Below are positions 1 to 9,615 of a stretch of DNA of 64,000 nt, piece by piece. This DNA is from Salinisphaera sp. Q1T1-3 (GTDB lineage: Bacteria; Pseudomonadota; Gammaproteobacteria; Nevskiales; Salinisphaeraceae). The notes below the pieces were generated by a model, which saw only the letters and a list, made by a program, of their open reading frames with translations, did not search any database and was not told the origin of the DNA. The position numbers were made by a program, and so were the translations under genes. Positions within the stretch are counted from its first letter, which is position 1. Every line of letters begins with the position of its first letter. The DNA is taken from positions 1-64,000 of the forward strand of contig NZ_QZWD01000019.1 of NCBI RefSeq assembly GCF_003602005.1, in the 5' to 3' direction.

Positions 1-66
1 ACCCACCCCGAAACAAAGCAAAAACACCACAAACCGCTTGGCTCGTTGTGCTCGCCCCGTTGCGAG

Positions 67-102
67 AGATGCGCATCATATACATCACACATCTGCCGTC
101 AA
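67..102 (-). promoter_or_regulatory. Strong sigma-70 promoter of rrn P1 type, reading off the left edge
   Basis: Read on the minus strand there is TTGACG (97-102), a 16-nt spacer, then TATGAT (75-80), followed by the GC-rich discriminator GCGC (71-74) and an expected start near 67. An A-run (TAAAAAAC on the minus strand) sits just upstream of the -35 like an UP element. A near-consensus promoter with a GCGC discriminator is typical of stringently controlled rRNA operons, and tyrS lies upstream of an rrn operon in some gammaproteobacteria. The boxes are seen; the rRNA identity is inferred because the transcript leaves the window. Confidence 0.6.
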
Positions 103-120
103 CGGGTTTTTTACAGCCGC

Positions 121-156
121 GTTGCAGGAGGGCCTGCAACGCCCGCCACACGGGCG
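121..156. other. Two adjacent hairpins downstream of tyrS
   Basis: GTTGCAGG/CCTGCAAC (121-128 with 133-140, 4-nt loop) is followed directly by CGCCCG/CGGGCG (140-145 with 151-156, 5-nt loop). They lie between the tyrS stop and the leftward promoter at 67-102. No T-tract follows on the minus strand, so a canonical intrinsic terminator for tyrS is not shown, although they may slow or end tyrS transcription before the next promoter. Confidence 0.4.
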
Positions 157-172
157 TTACGGGTTTGCTGCT

Positions 173-1384
173 TCAGCCTGCCTCGAGCGAGACGCGCGCG
201 ATGCGGCGCTTGCCCACCTGGATCAATAGTTCGCTGCCCGGCAAAAACACCGCGGCCTTGTCGGTCACCGGGGCTTCATCGATACGCACCGCCCCCTGCT
301 TGACCAGTCGCATGCCCTCGCCATTGCTCTTGGTCAGCCCGGCTGCGGTGAGCAACGCTGCCACCTGGATACCATCACTCGGCACCGTCACGGGCGTGAG
401 TTCCAAGTCCTGGGGCACAACGCCTTTCGAGAACCGCGAAACGAATCCCTGATAGGCGGCCTCGGCCGCCTCCTCACCATGGAAGCGCGCCACGATCTCG
501 CGCGCGAGCCCGTGTTTGTAGGCCATCGGGTTCTCGCCGGCGTCGACCTCGGCCCGGTAGCGGCGCACGGTGTCGATGGGCTCAAAGGACAGGAGTTCGT
601 AATACCGCCACATGAGATCGTCGGAGATCGACATGAGCTTGCCGTACTGCTGGTCCGGTGCCTCGTCGATACCAACGTAGTTGTCCAGGGACTTCGACAT
701 CTTGTTGACGCCGTCCAGCCCCTCGAGCAACGGCATGGTCAATATGGCCTGCGGCACCTGGCCGTGAACCTGCTGGAGATGCCGGCCCATGAGCAGGTTG
801 AACTTCTGATCGGTCCCACCGAGCTCCAGATCGGCGTCCAGCGCAACCGAGTCGTATCCCTGCAGCAACGGGTACAGGAACTCGTGAATGGCAATCGGCT
901 GATTGGACTGATAACGCTTGTGGAAGTCGTCGCGCTCAAGCATTCGCGCCACGGTGTGCGACGACGCCAGACGAATCAGGTCAGCCGCGGAGAAGTCGTT
1001 GAGCCAGTCCGAGTTGAGCACAACCCGGGTTCGGGCCGGATCGAGCACGCGATAGATCTGCGCCTCGTACGTCTTCGCATTGGCCTGGACCTGTTCTTCG
1101 GTTAGCGGCTTGCGCGTGACGTTCTTTCCCGTGGGATCACCGATACGCCCGGTGAAGTCGCCGATCAGGAACACGATGTCGTGCCCCATGTCCTGCAGCC
1201 AGCGCATCTTGTTGAGCAGAACGGTATGCCCCAGATGCAGATCGGGGGCGGTCGGATCAAAACCGGCCTTGATCACGAGCGGGCGTTTTTCGGCGGTGGC
1301 GTTTTCAAAACGCTCGCGAAATTCGGCTTCCGGGATGATTTCATCGGTGCCGCGCTTGATCTCGGCCCATGGATCGTCGGTCAA
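173..1384 (-). CDS. tyrS: Tyrosyl-tRNA synthetase
   Basis: Class I aminoacyl-tRNA synthetase that charges tRNA-Tyr in the cytoplasm. The HIGH-type signature is seen as HLGH in [13 protein letters not shown], followed by the [12 protein letters not shown] region, the KMSKS loop as KMSKSLDN, and a C-terminal S4-like RNA-binding domain. I chose the TTG at 1384 because GGAG lies six bases upstream and the protein (403 aa) then starts like Pseudomonas TyrS, just before the IKRG segment. A TTG at 1408 is an alternative; the ATG at 1591 would add an unlikely N-terminus of about 70 residues. The gene is divergent from the M23 peptidase gene. Confidence 0.95.
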   Translation of the reverse strand: MTDDPWAEIKRGTDEIIPEAEFRERFENATAEKRPLVIKAGFDPTAPDLHLGHTVLLNKMRWLQDMGHDIVFLIGDFTGRIGDPTGKNVTRKPLTEEQVQANAKTYEAQIYRVLDPARTRVVLNSDWLNDFSAADLIRLASSHTVARMLERDDFHKRYQSNQPIAIHEFLYPLLQGYDSVALDADLELGGTDQKFNLLMGRHLQQVHGQVPQAILTMPLLEGLDGVNKMSKSLDNYVGIDEAPDQQYGKLMSISDDLMWRYYELLSFEPIDTVRRYRAEVDAGENPMAYKHGLAREIVARFHGEEAAEAAYQGFVSRFSKGVVPQDLELTPVTVPSDGIQVAALLTAAGLTKSNGEGMRLVKQGAVRIDEAPVTDKAAVFLPGSELLIQVGKRRIARVSLEAG

Positions 1385-1606
1385 GGCTTGCTCCGTCGTC
1401 TTTACCAAATGCGGTGCGTAGTCTAAGTAGAGTTGCTGCTTCGCGCGAGGCCGCGACGGCCCCGTTGCCGGGCATCGCGCGGGCCAAATCGCGGGACAAG
1501 TTGCTAAGTCCGCGTGTTTGTGGTCATTTATGGCCCCATAAGAACACGGAAGGCAAGCAAAGGGGGCCTCCGCCTGAATGCCTTTTCCCAAACCGCGACG
1601 GTGTCT

Positions 1607-3127
1607 ATGGGCAGACTGGTCGACCAGGATTATCTGTGGCTACGTGAATCCCCGGCCGTCCGGCCGGCACCGGCCTGGCGCCGTTGGCTGCCCTTCGGGC
1701 TCGTGCCCGTTGCGGCAGTGGGCGTCTGGTATGCCTTTTATACCAACCCCGACATGCACACACCGGATGACGCGCTCGCGGCGACGCCGCCCATGCCGTC
1801 GCGCCTGCCGCCGGCCATGCAGGGCCATCTGATACCGGCTGTCGCCCGCCCGGATACGCTCGCCGGCATGCGCCTGACGCCGGTCAGCCGATTCGATCGC
1901 TGGGATTCGGTCGTTGCGCCGGGCCGGCAACGGATCGAGGACAACGCACTGGCCGACGCCCTGGCCATGGCCCCGGCCGCCTCGCTGGCCACCGACGATA
2001 AGCCCGGATGGCGCACGCTGACGATCCGCCGCGGCGACACGTTGTCACTGGCTTTCCAGCGCTACGGGCTGTCCTACATGGACTCGCTGCGGATCGCGCA
2101 TCTGCCGAAGCTCGGCCATTTCTTCACCAGCGGCCTCAAGCCGGGCCGCCTGTTGCGCGTCAAGGCCGATCGCAACGGCCGCGTGGCCGAAGTGCATTAT
2201 GTCGTGGATGCCGGCCGGACCATCACCCTGACCCGTCAAGGCGACGGGTTCACTGCGGATCTGGCCGAACAGGCCCTGGACCATCGACGCAGTTACGCCA
2301 GCGGCGTCATACGTCACTCCTTCTACAAGGACGCTCGCGCCGCCGGGCTGAGCGCGCCACAGATTGCCCAGGTCCAGAAAGCGCTCGCGCATGACGTGGA
2401 TTTCGGCCATGACCTGAAACGGGGCGATCGTTTCGTCGTCGCCTACGATGAGCTCTATCGCGACGGCCGCCGCGTCGGCACCGGCCCGATTCTGGGTGCC
2501 TCGCTGACCAGCGGCAACCATGCAGTGCAGGCCGTACGGTATACGGACAGCGCCGGCCACACGGATTATTATCGCCCGGACGGCCGCCCACTGCGTCCGG
2601 CCTTCGTCCGAGCACCGGTCGCCTATACGCGTATCAGCTCGCCGTTCAACATGAGCCGTCGCCATCCGATCCTGCATCGCATCCGTCGGCACGAAGGTAC
2701 GGACTATGCGGCCCCCGAGGGCGCCCCGATTCACGCCACCGGCGCTGGCAAGATCGTCTTCCGCGGTCGCCGCGGCGGTTACGGCAACGTGGTGATCATT
2801 CGGCACGACGCCCGAGTGACGATGCGGTTCGCCCACATGGCGCGTTTCGCACGCGGCCTGTCGGTCGGCGATACGGTCGCTGAAGGCGATGTGATCGGAT
2901 ATGTGGGCATGACCGGGCTAGCCACGGGTCCACATGTGCATTACGAATTCCGGATCAACGGCAAACCCTACAATCCGCAGACGGTGACGCTGCCCGGCGC
3001 TGCCCCGCTGTCCGGCCGGGCGCTCGCACGCTTCAAGCAGGCCAGCGCACCGCTCGTGGCCCAGCTCGACGACGCAGGACACCGCCCCGTGCAGCTGGCC
3101 GATGCCTCGGCCACGGAGTCGCGCTGA
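1607..3127 (+). CDS. LysM/M23 murein DD-endopeptidase, MepM-like
   Basis: Membrane-anchored peptidoglycan hydrolase of 506 aa. One hydrophobic segment near residues 25-45 ([15 protein letters not shown]) anchors it to the inner membrane. A LysM-like/OapA-type segment ([18 protein letters not shown]) binds glycan, and the C-terminal M23 domain keeps the zinc ligands in HEGTDYA and GPHVHYE, so it should be active, unlike EnvC further along. Members of this family cut peptide cross-links during cell elongation. The start at ATG 1607 begins [11 protein letters not shown]; longer in-frame extension is unlikely. It ends 5 nt before anmK, and the pair looks co-transcribed, which suits murein turnover and recycling. 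Confidence 0.9.
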   Translation: MGRLVDQDYLWLRESPAVRPAPAWRRWLPFGLVPVAAVGVWYAFYTNPDMHTPDDALAATPPMPSRLPPAMQGHLIPAVARPDTLAGMRLTPVSRFDRWDSVVAPGRQRIEDNALADALAMAPAASLATDDKPGWRTLTIRRGDTLSLAFQRYGLSYMDSLRIAHLPKLGHFFTSGLKPGRLLRVKADRNGRVAEVHYVVDAGRTITLTRQGDGFTADLAEQALDHRRSYASGVIRHSFYKDARAAGLSAPQIAQVQKALAHDVDFGHDLKRGDRFVVAYDELYRDGRRVGTGPILGASLTSGNHAVQAVRYTDSAGHTDYYRPDGRPLRPAFVRAPVAYTRISSPFNMSRRHPILHRIRRHEGTDYAAPEGAPIHATGAGKIVFRGRRGGYGNVVIIRHDARVTMRFAHMARFARGLSVGDTVAEGDVIGYVGMTGLATGPHVHYEFRINGKPYNPQTVTLPGAAPLSGRALARFKQASAPLVAQLDDAGHRPVQLADASATESR

Positions 3128-3131
3128 CGCG

Positions 3132-4295
3132 ATGGCGAGCCCTGATCTTCATTTCATCGGCCTGATGTCGGGCACCAGCGTCGATGCTGTCGATGCGCTG
3201 GTCGCCCGGTTCGACGACACGGGCCGGCCCGAAATCGTGGCCACCCACAACGAACCGCCGCCGCCAGCGCTGCGCGAGGCCTTGCTGGCGCTGAGCGATG
3301 CTGGAACCACACTCACACTGGCCGACTACGGCCGGCTCGATCAGCAGGTCGCGGACTGGTTCAGCGACGCTGCGAACGCCGTCCGAGCGCGGGCCGATCT
3401 CGCACATCGCGATATCGCGGCCATTGGCAGCCATGGCCAGACTGTCTGGCACGCGCCGGATGATGACCGCCCGTTCAGCCTGCAGATCGGCTCGGCCGCC
3501 CGGATCGCCGCCCGCACCGGCTGTGCCGTGGTTTCCGATTTCCGCAGCGCCGACCTGGCCTGCGGCGGCCAGGGCGCCCCTCTCGTCTGCGGGCTGCACG
3601 CCGCGCTGTTCGCCGGCCCGGCTCGCGCCCGTGCCGTGGTCAACATCGGCGGCATCGCGAATGTGACCCTGCTGCCGGCCGGCGCCGACCGGGACATCAT
3701 GCAGGTGACCGGATTCGATACCGGCCCGGGCAACGGGCTCATGGATGCCTGGATCGCGACCTGCCGCGATCAATCCTACGACGCCGACGGCGCCTGGGCG
3801 GCCTCGGGCCGAATCGATGCCGCGTTGCTCGCCCAACTGCGGGCCGATGATTACTTCGCCCGGCGCCCCCCGAAAAGCACCGGCCGCGAATGGTTCGGCC
3901 TGAACTGGCTGCAGACGCATCTCGCCCGGCTGGCGCACACCCCCGCCCCTGCCGATGTGCAGGCCACACTATGCGAGCTGACCGCACAGAGCATCACCGA
4001 TGCAGTCACGCATTTCGGGCCGCAAGACATCGAAAGCATTCATCTATGCGGCGGCGGCGCGCACAACCGGACACTCGCCGCACGGCTGGCGGCCTGCCTG
4101 GCCCCGATCCGCGTGACAACGACGAACGAGCTGGGCGTCGACGGCGATTGGGTGGAAGCCCTGGCGTTCGCCTGGCTCGCTCGGCAACGGCTGGCCGGCC
4201 TGACCGGTAATGCACCGGGCGTGACGGGCGCCAGCGGCCCCGCGATTCTCGGCGGCTGGCATCTCCCGCCGCCAGCACGCGAAAACGACGCCTGA
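3132..4295 (+). CDS. anmK: Anhydro-N-acetylmuramic acid kinase
   Basis: Phosphorylates and opens 1,6-anhydro-MurNAc to MurNAc-6-phosphate in cell-wall recycling. The family signature GLMSGTSVDAVDA is at the N-terminus, followed by the SHGQTVWH motif, VNIGGIANVT and DTGPGNGLMDAW of the sugar kinase fold. Length is 387 aa, normal for AnmK. ATG 3132 lies 5 nt after the stop of the upstream M23 peptidase gene, so translation may be coupled. An M23 peptidase followed by anmK is a common arrangement in gammaproteobacteria and joins murein cutting to recycling. Confidence 0.95.
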   Translation: MASPDLHFIGLMSGTSVDAVDALVARFDDTGRPEIVATHNEPPPPALREALLALSDAGTTLTLADYGRLDQQVADWFSDAANAVRARADLAHRDIAAIGSHGQTVWHAPDDDRPFSLQIGSAARIAARTGCAVVSDFRSADLACGGQGAPLVCGLHAALFAGPARARAVVNIGGIANVTLLPAGADRDIMQVTGFDTGPGNGLMDAWIATCRDQSYDADGAWAASGRIDAALLAQLRADDYFARRPPKSTGREWFGLNWLQTHLARLAHTPAPADVQATLCELTAQSITDAVTHFGPQDIESIHLCGGGAHNRTLAARLAACLAPIRVTTTNELGVDGDWVEALAFAWLARQRLAGLTGNAPGVTGASGPAILGGWHLPPPARENDA

Positions 4296-4424
4296 GCAGG
4301 CCAGCGGCCCAGCGCCCGACTTTGGACTGATCTCGACACGGCCCTTGATTCAGCGCGATCGATCCGCCTGCCTGTCTCTTGGCCAGTGGCTACTGGTGAG
4401 GGAGAGCGAGATCTCTCTGGTGCC

Positions 4425-4838
4425 GCGAACGCATTGCCAAAGTCGGCGGTCGTCGTGGGCGCTGGGGTGACGGATCACGAACGGCGCCGCGCATCCGCGC
4501 GTGGCTTGCCATGCAAGCCTGAGGGGTTGTCCATCACCCCCATTCGCCTGCGGCGAATCGCCCCTCAAGGGGGCGAAGGCGCGCCGGTCCGGTTTACACC
4601 GCGAACGAGTTGCCGCAGCCGCAGGTCGTCGTGGCGTTGGGGTTACGAATCACGAACTGCGCCGCGCATCCGCGCGTGGCTTGCTATGCAAGCCTGAGGG
4701 GTTGTCCATCACCCCCATTCGCCTGCGGCGAATCGCCCCTCAAGGGGGCGAAGGCGCGCCGGTCCGGTTTACACCGCGAACGAGTTGCCGCAGCCGCAGG
4801 TCGTCGTGGCGTTGGGGTTACGAATCACGAACTGCGCG
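4425..4838. repeat. Tandem repeat containing three copies of the erpA 3' end
   Basis: Two consecutive units (4425-4600 and 4601-4775, period 175-176 bp) each contain about 60 bp of erpA C-terminal coding sequence plus about 115 bp of spacer. The third copy of the 60-bp part is the true end of erpA (to about 4838). The two spacers differ at about one base (GCCATGC versus GCTATGC) and hold a nested hairpin, ATTCGCC-TGC-GGCGAAT inside GAGGGG/CCCCTC. The unit at 4601 matches erpA exactly over the coding part. The unit at 4425 is diverged: its minus-strand reading gives APFVIRHPSA, then a shifted frame, as if it came from a decayed paralogue. Confidence 0.85.
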
Positions 4839-5146
4839 CCTTCGATCCCGTCGGAGAAATCGATTTCGGCGCCCATGAGATAGAGCACGCTCATCGGGTC
4901 GACGAGCAGCGTCACGCCCTGTTTCTCGATGAGGGTGTCTCCATCCTCGACGTTCTCGTCGAAGGTGAAACCGTACTGGAAGCCCGAACAGCCGCCGCCG
5001 GAGACGAACACACGAAGCTTGAGCGCGTCGTTGTCCTCGTCCTGGAGCAGCTCCTTGACCTTGAGCGCGGCCGAATCGGTGAATACCAGCACATCCTGTT
5101 GTGCGGCATCAGCCGGGGCGTCATTGATTTCAGTGGCAGTACTCAT
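4769..5146 (-). CDS. erpA: A-type iron-sulfur cluster carrier/insertion protein
   Basis: Carries [Fe-S] clusters to apo-proteins, in E. coli including the IspG/IspH enzymes of isoprenoid synthesis. The protein is 125 aa with the three conserved cysteines of the A-type family: C53 in [11 protein letters not shown] and C117 and C119 in the C-terminal CGCGNSF. The N-terminal 15-20 residues are variable, as usual. The last 60 bp of the gene are repeated twice just downstream in tandem units. argC lies upstream on the same strand, about 100 nt away. ErpA is favoured over IscA because there are no isc genes nearby and the protein matches ErpA in length. Confidence 0.93.
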   Translation of the reverse strand: MSTATEINDAPADAAQQDVLVFTDSAALKVKELLQDEDNDALKLRVFVSGGGCSGFQYGFTFDENVEDGDTLIEKQGVTLLVDPMSVLYLMGAEIDFSDGIEGAQFVIRNPNATTTCGCGNSFAV

Positions 5147-5243
5147 AAGCGTCGTTCCTGTCGAACCCGCGATTCACATCTTACGACATCAGTGCTGTGG
5201 CGCGCTTTTCAAGCCGTCGCGGTGTCGCTTTCCGTGCATTGTC

Positions 5244-6287
5244 TCACGGGATGGGCGCTGTTTGTGTCAGCGCGCAGGTCTCCGGCGCGCCGATCATCAG
5301 GTTGAAACATTGCACGGCCTGACCGGCAGCCCCTTTCACGAGATTGTCGATGGTCGACAACACGACCGCCTGATCGCGGTCGCCCGGGCGATGAACGGCG
5401 ATTCGACAGTGATTGGTCGCCTTCACGTGACGCGTTTCCGGCGTGCCCCCCGAGGCCAGTACCTCGATGAACGGCTCGTCCGCATAAGCCGCCTCGAAAA
5501 GCGACTGCAAATCGATGCCCCGATCGTTGAGCCGTGCATAGAGCGTGGCGTGAATACCGCGAATCATGGGCACGAGATGCGGCACGAACGTCAGTCCGAC
5601 GGCTGTTTCGGCCATATCGGTCAAGACCTGCTCGATCTCCGGCAGGTGACGATGCCCGCTCACACCGTAGGCCTTGAACGAATCGGCCATTTCGGCATAC
5701 AGGAAACCGGGCTTGAGGCTCTTACCCGCACCGGAGACACCGGTCTTGGCATCGGCGATCAGATGCGCGAGATCCACGTGTCCGCCGGCGACCAGCGGCT
5801 TGAAGCCCAGCAACACCGCCGTGGGATAGCATCCCGGGCAGGCCACCAGCTCGGCTTCGGCGATCGGCGCTCGCCCGGTCAGTTCGGGCAGCCCGTAGAC
5901 GGCGCGCTCGATCAGCTCCGGGGCCGCATGATCGGTGTGATACCACTGGGCCCAGAGCCCGGGATCACGCAGGCGGAAATCGGCCGACAGGTCGATGACA
6001 CGCACGCCGGCCGCCAGCAGATCAGGCACGTCGTACATGGCCGCGGCGTGAGGCGTGGCGAAGAACACGACATCGCAGCCGGCCAGGTTCTCGTAGCTCG
6101 GCGTCGCGAATACGCGATCGCCGAGGCCGGCCAGCTGTGGATAAGCATCGGCCACGGGTGTGCCCGCCGCCCCGCGCGAGGTCACCACCGACACGTCGGC
6201 ATGCGGGTGCGCGCCGAGCAGGCGCAGCAGCTCGGCACCGGCGTAGCCGGTCCCGCCGACGATTCCGATTCGTTGCGTGCGTGCCAT
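5244..6287 (-). CDS. argC: N-acetyl-gamma-glutamyl-phosphate reductase
   Basis: NADPH-dependent third step of arginine synthesis, forming N-acetylglutamate semialdehyde. An N-terminal Rossmann motif [17 protein letters not shown] binds NADP, the catalytic cysteine sits in [14 protein letters not shown], and HRHLPEIEQ is a family signature. The ATG at 6287 gives 347 aa. A TTG two codons upstream (6293) has a better spaced AGGGA and may be the true start. It is monocistronic here, with erpA downstream on the same strand. Confidence 0.95.
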   Translation of the reverse strand: MARTQRIGIVGGTGYAGAELLRLLGAHPHADVSVVTSRGAAGTPVADAYPQLAGLGDRVFATPSYENLAGCDVVFFATPHAAAMYDVPDLLAAGVRVIDLSADFRLRDPGLWAQWYHTDHAAPELIERAVYGLPELTGRAPIAEAELVACPGCYPTAVLLGFKPLVAGGHVDLAHLIADAKTGVSGAGKSLKPGFLYAEMADSFKAYGVSGHRHLPEIEQVLTDMAETAVGLTFVPHLVPMIRGIHATLYARLNDRGIDLQSLFEAAYADEPFIEVLASGGTPETRHVKATNHCRIAVHRPGDRDQAVVLSTIDNLVKGAAGQAVQCFNLMIGAPETCALTQTAPIP

Positions 6288-6523
6288 GACCAATGCTGTT
6301 CCCTAGGCTGATGCATGCGCATACTACACCCGCGTATCCGACAACCCCAGAGCCCGCGGATGTCCTGCTCGCGCCCGAACGCCCTGTTGCCTGATCGTGT
6401 ACTCCGTGGCGCGGCGAGTGCACGGACGAAGGCCCGGGACTGGCCGCCGTACCGTGGCGCGACCGGTCGGCATGGCACAGGGCATGCGCCCCGGCCCACC
6501 GAAACCGCGGGGGATCGCTGAGC

Positions 6524-8308
6524 ATGGCCGCGAACGCCTCGCTGCGTACGCGGGCTCGTGGCTACGCGCGCCGTGCGCTCGAGCGATGGCGCGGCCAGCT
6601 CGCCGATGTCGAAAACACGCCCGGCCTCGGGCTGCTGTGCGTGCTGGGCGCGACGACCGGGGCGCTGGCCGGCGGCGTGATCCTGTTGCTCTACGGCGCG
6701 ATCCAGGCGATCCGCCTACCGCTGTTCGCGGTCTTCGACAATCACGGCGATACGTTCGTCAGCGCGGATCTGGCCTTTCGTATCGCCGTGCCGGTCATCG
6801 GCGCCCTGATTCTCGGGCTGCTGGTCGAGTGGTGGTTCAAGTCGCTTGAGAACGGCATCGTGCACGTCATCGAGCGGCTGATGTACTACCAGGGCCTGTT
6901 GCCGCTGAGAGCCGCGCTCGTCGACCTCGCCGCGACCGCCATCGCCATCGCGACCGGGCAGTCGGTCGGTCGCGAAGGCACGGCCGTGCATACCGGGGCG
7001 TTCACCGGCAGCTGGCTGGCGCGGCGTCTGGCGCTGCCGAACAACAGCGTGCGCACGCTGGTCGGCTGCGGTGTGGCCGCGGGTATTGCCGCCTCGTTCA
7101 ATACACCGCTGGCCGGCGTGATCTTCGCGATGGAAGTCGTGATGATGGAATACACCATCGCCGGCTTCGCCCCGATCATCCTGGCGGCCGTGACCGGTTC
7201 GCTGGTCACGCTCGAGCTGCCGAACCTGCACCCACAGCTCACCGGCGCGGCCGATCATTTCCATGCACTGGAACTGCCGGCGATGACACTGATGGGGCTG
7301 TTGCTCGGCGTGATCGGCGGCGGTTTCACCCGGGTTGCCGGGGCTTTCGCGCCAAAGCTCGCGAACGTCCGGATCAGCCTGCGTCTGGCGCTCGCCGGCC
7401 TGGTGACCGGCCTGCTCGCCATCGTCTTCCCGCAGATCATGGGCCTCGGGTTCGAGACCGTGAATCACGCACTGGCCGGCGAGTTCCTCATCGGCATGGC
7501 CCTTGGCATCGGCGCGGCCAAGCTCGTGGCCACGCTGTTCGCCGTGGCCGCGGGCATGCCGGGCGGCATCATCCTGCCGATGTTCGTCACCGGGGCGGGC
7601 CTGGGCAGCGCCTGGGGCAGTCTCGTGGGCGCCGAGCTGAACCTGCCAGTCAGCGGCCCCGGCCTGTATGCCCTACTCGGCATCGGCGCGATGATGGCCG
7701 CGGTCCTCCAGGCGCCGTTGTCGGCACTGGTCGCGATACTGGAACTGTCCGGCCAGACCGCCATGGTGCTGCCAGGCATGCTGGTGATCATCGCTGCCCT
7801 GGTGGTCTCCCGCCGGGTGGCCGTGTCGGACTCGATCTTCCGGCTGCTGCTGCGCCGACGCGGTCTCGACTATCGCAATGACCCGATCTCGCAATATCTG
7901 CGCCGTGCGAGCGTGCTGACCACCATGAACCGCAAGTTTCGTGTTCTGGCGGCACAGACCACACGCGCCGAGGTGCGCAAGGCGCTGGATGCCCGTATCG
8001 ACTGGTTGCTGATCCGGCCCGAGGAAGGCCGTCTACAATTGATCCGGCCGGACGAGCTTGAACGGGCACTGGCCGGCGATGCGGAGATCGACGAAGAGGC
8101 CGAGATCGACCTCATGAACATCCCCGCCCATCGAGCCGATACCTTTGCCATCGATGTCCGGGCCAGCTTGCAGGAGGCCTATGATCAATTCGAGTCCACC
8201 GAGGCCGAGGCCCTGATCGTCCAGCGCACCAGCCGGGTCGGCAACGCCGGCGCAACCCCCTACGGTATTCTCACGCCGGCCGCCGTATCAGCCACTTATC
8301 GCCGCTAA
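6524..8308 (+). CDS. ClC-family chloride channel or Cl-/H+ antiporter
   Basis: Multi-spanning inner-membrane anion transporter of 594 aa. ClC signatures are visible in order: GREGTAVHTGAF with the gating glutamate near residue 150, the GCGVAAGIAASFNTPLAG segment, and GMPGGIILPMF (the GXFXP region). The classic SerCys-type selectivity motif is not obvious. After the last membrane helix a soluble C-terminal part of about 150 residues resembles a degenerate CBS-domain region. The physiological anion is not visible from sequence. It is followed by hemJ in the same direction after about 78 nt. Confidence 0.9.
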   Translation: MAANASLRTRARGYARRALERWRGQLADVENTPGLGLLCVLGATTGALAGGVILLLYGAIQAIRLPLFAVFDNHGDTFVSADLAFRIAVPVIGALILGLLVEWWFKSLENGIVHVIERLMYYQGLLPLRAALVDLAATAIAIATGQSVGREGTAVHTGAFTGSWLARRLALPNNSVRTLVGCGVAAGIAASFNTPLAGVIFAMEVVMMEYTIAGFAPIILAAVTGSLVTLELPNLHPQLTGAADHFHALELPAMTLMGLLLGVIGGGFTRVAGAFAPKLANVRISLRLALAGLVTGLLAIVFPQIMGLGFETVNHALAGEFLIGMALGIGAAKLVATLFAVAAGMPGGIILPMFVTGAGLGSAWGSLVGAELNLPVSGPGLYALLGIGAMMAAVLQAPLSALVAILELSGQTAMVLPGMLVIIAALVVSRRVAVSDSIFRLLLRRRGLDYRNDPISQYLRRASVLTTMNRKFRVLAAQTTRAEVRKALDARIDWLLIRPEEGRLQLIRPDELERALAGDAEIDEEAEIDLMNIPAHRADTFAIDVRASLQEAYDQFESTEAEALIVQRTSRVGNAGATPYGILTPAAVSATYRR

Positions 8309-8386
8309 GCGCGTCGGCGCGAGCGGCGTCGGTACAATGGCCGCGTTTCGAAGGGACGACCCTTCAGCCAATTCGGGAGCGACTCG

Positions 8387-8812
8387 ATGTATTTATGGAT
8401 CCAGGCATTCCACGTGATTTCCATGGTGGCGTGGTTTGCTGGCCTTCTCTACCTACCACGGCTGTTTGTCTATCACGCCGAGACGACCGAGCCGGCCGCC
8501 CGGCGCCGATTCGCCGGCATGGAGCGCCGCCTGTCGATCGGCATGTCGATCGCGGCCGTGGCCACCGTGGTTTTCGGCGTCTGGATGCTGGTGATGCTCG
8601 GCGGCGGCTGGCTTGCCAATAACGGCTGGATGCACGCCAAGCTGGGACTCGTGGTCTTGGTGCTGGGCTATCACGGCTGGTGTCAGGCCCAGGTGAAGAA
8701 ACTGCGCGAGGACCGTGCGGCGGCCTCGATCGGGTTCTATCGCGCGATGCGCGAAATCCCCGTGGTGCTCCTGGTCCTGATCGTGATCCTGGCGATCGCC
8801 AAGCCGTTCTAG
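8387..8812 (+). CDS. hemJ: HemJ-type protoporphyrinogen IX oxidase
   Basis: Membrane protein of 141 aa with four predicted helices, the HemJ/UPF0093 family that oxidises protoporphyrinogen IX in haem synthesis in bacteria lacking HemG or HemY. Conserved residues are visible: the histidine in FHVISMVAWFAG near the N-terminus and the lysine in HAKLGLV. GGGAG-type Shine-Dalgarno (GGGAG) precedes ATG 8387. The stop codon TAG (8810-8812) is the last three bases of a CTAG bordering a family A repeat, so the insertion may have set or replaced the original end. Confidence 0.88.
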   Translation: MYLWIQAFHVISMVAWFAGLLYLPRLFVYHAETTEPAARRRFAGMERRLSIGMSIAAVATVVFGVWMLVMLGGGWLANNGWMHAKLGLVVLVLGYHGWCQAQVKKLREDRAAASIGFYRAMREIPVVLLVLIVILAIAKPF

Positions 8813-8949
8813 GGCGTGTTGAGGTTTCGTTCGAGCGCCGCGTTGGAGACCGCAAATCACGCCCGGCGGCGTTGCCAGTCTGAATCGTGGCGCGCTATGG
8901 TCGGCGACTCGCGCCTCGTCTGATCGCCTGCAGGACAATGCGGCAGTCT
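8813..8949. repeat. Family A repeat, internally deleted partial copy
   Basis: It begins right after CTAG (8809-8812) with GGCGTGTTGAGGTTTCGT, which matches the terminal repeat of the copies at 24350 and 62642. It then jumps to the inner part of the complete copy (GCCCGGCGGCGTTGC, ATCGTGGC, TCGGCGACTCGCGCC, GCAGGACA) and fades near 8949. The right terminus is missing. Confidence 0.75.
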
Positions 8950-9027
8950 ATTTCTGGCGACACGCCATGATTCAGCCCGAGCGGGCCCACCACCGGCACG
9001 GGGCGGGCCACTCGATTGGCGAACGGA

Positions 9028-9531
9028 TTATTCGTCGCCGGTCTTCGGAATCTGGTTGATGTCCGGGCCCGTCTGCGACTGCAGATAGTTCTGCTCACCC
9101 ATCGTCTTCATGAGATCCAGCTGGGTCTCGATGTAGTCGATGTGTTCTTCCTCGTCGGAAATAATGTTCACGAACAGATCGCGCGTGGCGTAGTCGCCGG
9201 CCTCTTCACAGACCTTGATGGCCGCCTTGTAATGCGCATGGCCTTCATATTCGGCGGCCAGATCGCACTCCAGCATTTCCTTGGGATTCTCGCCGATACG
9301 CAGGCGGCCCAGATCCTGGAGGTTCGGCAGCGCGTTGAGAAACAGGATCCGCTGGATGAACCGATCCGCGTGCTCCATTTCCTCGATCGACTCGTTGTAC
9401 TCGTGCTTGCCCAGCTCGAAATAACCCATGTCTTCATACATCCGGGCATGCAGGAAGTATTGGTTGATCGCGGTCAACTCGAGCTTGAGCGCGTCTTGAA
9501 GATGCTTGATGACGTTGGGATCGCCTTTCAT
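9028..9531 (-). CDS. bfr: Bacterioferritin
   Basis: 24-mer haem-containing iron storage protein. ATG 9531 gives 167 aa, a little longer than the 158-160 typical of Bfr. The di-iron ligands are in the standard places: E18 (LKLELTAINQYF), E51 and H54 (EEMEHAD), then ECDLAAE and SDEEEHIDYIE. M52, the axial ligand of the inter-subunit haem, is present. bfd lies 84 nt upstream on the same strand, the usual pair in which Bfd reduces Bfr to release iron. Confidence 0.95.
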   Translation of the reverse strand: MKGDPNVIKHLQDALKLELTAINQYFLHARMYEDMGYFELGKHEYNESIEEMEHADRFIQRILFLNALPNLQDLGRLRIGENPKEMLECDLAAEYEGHAHYKAAIKVCEEAGDYATRDLFVNIISDEEEHIDYIETQLDLMKTMGEQNYLQSQTGPDINQIPKTGDE

Positions 9532-9615
9532 GGGTCGTCCTGTGCTGACCAGAATCCAACCCACAGATTATCGGAGGCCGGCATCGGCGACAAACCGGCT
9601 GCCTCGTGATCGTCT

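Noticed and set aside
4929-6311. 460-residue plus-strand frame over erpA and argC
   Set aside because: Antisense to two well-supported genes and without any domain.
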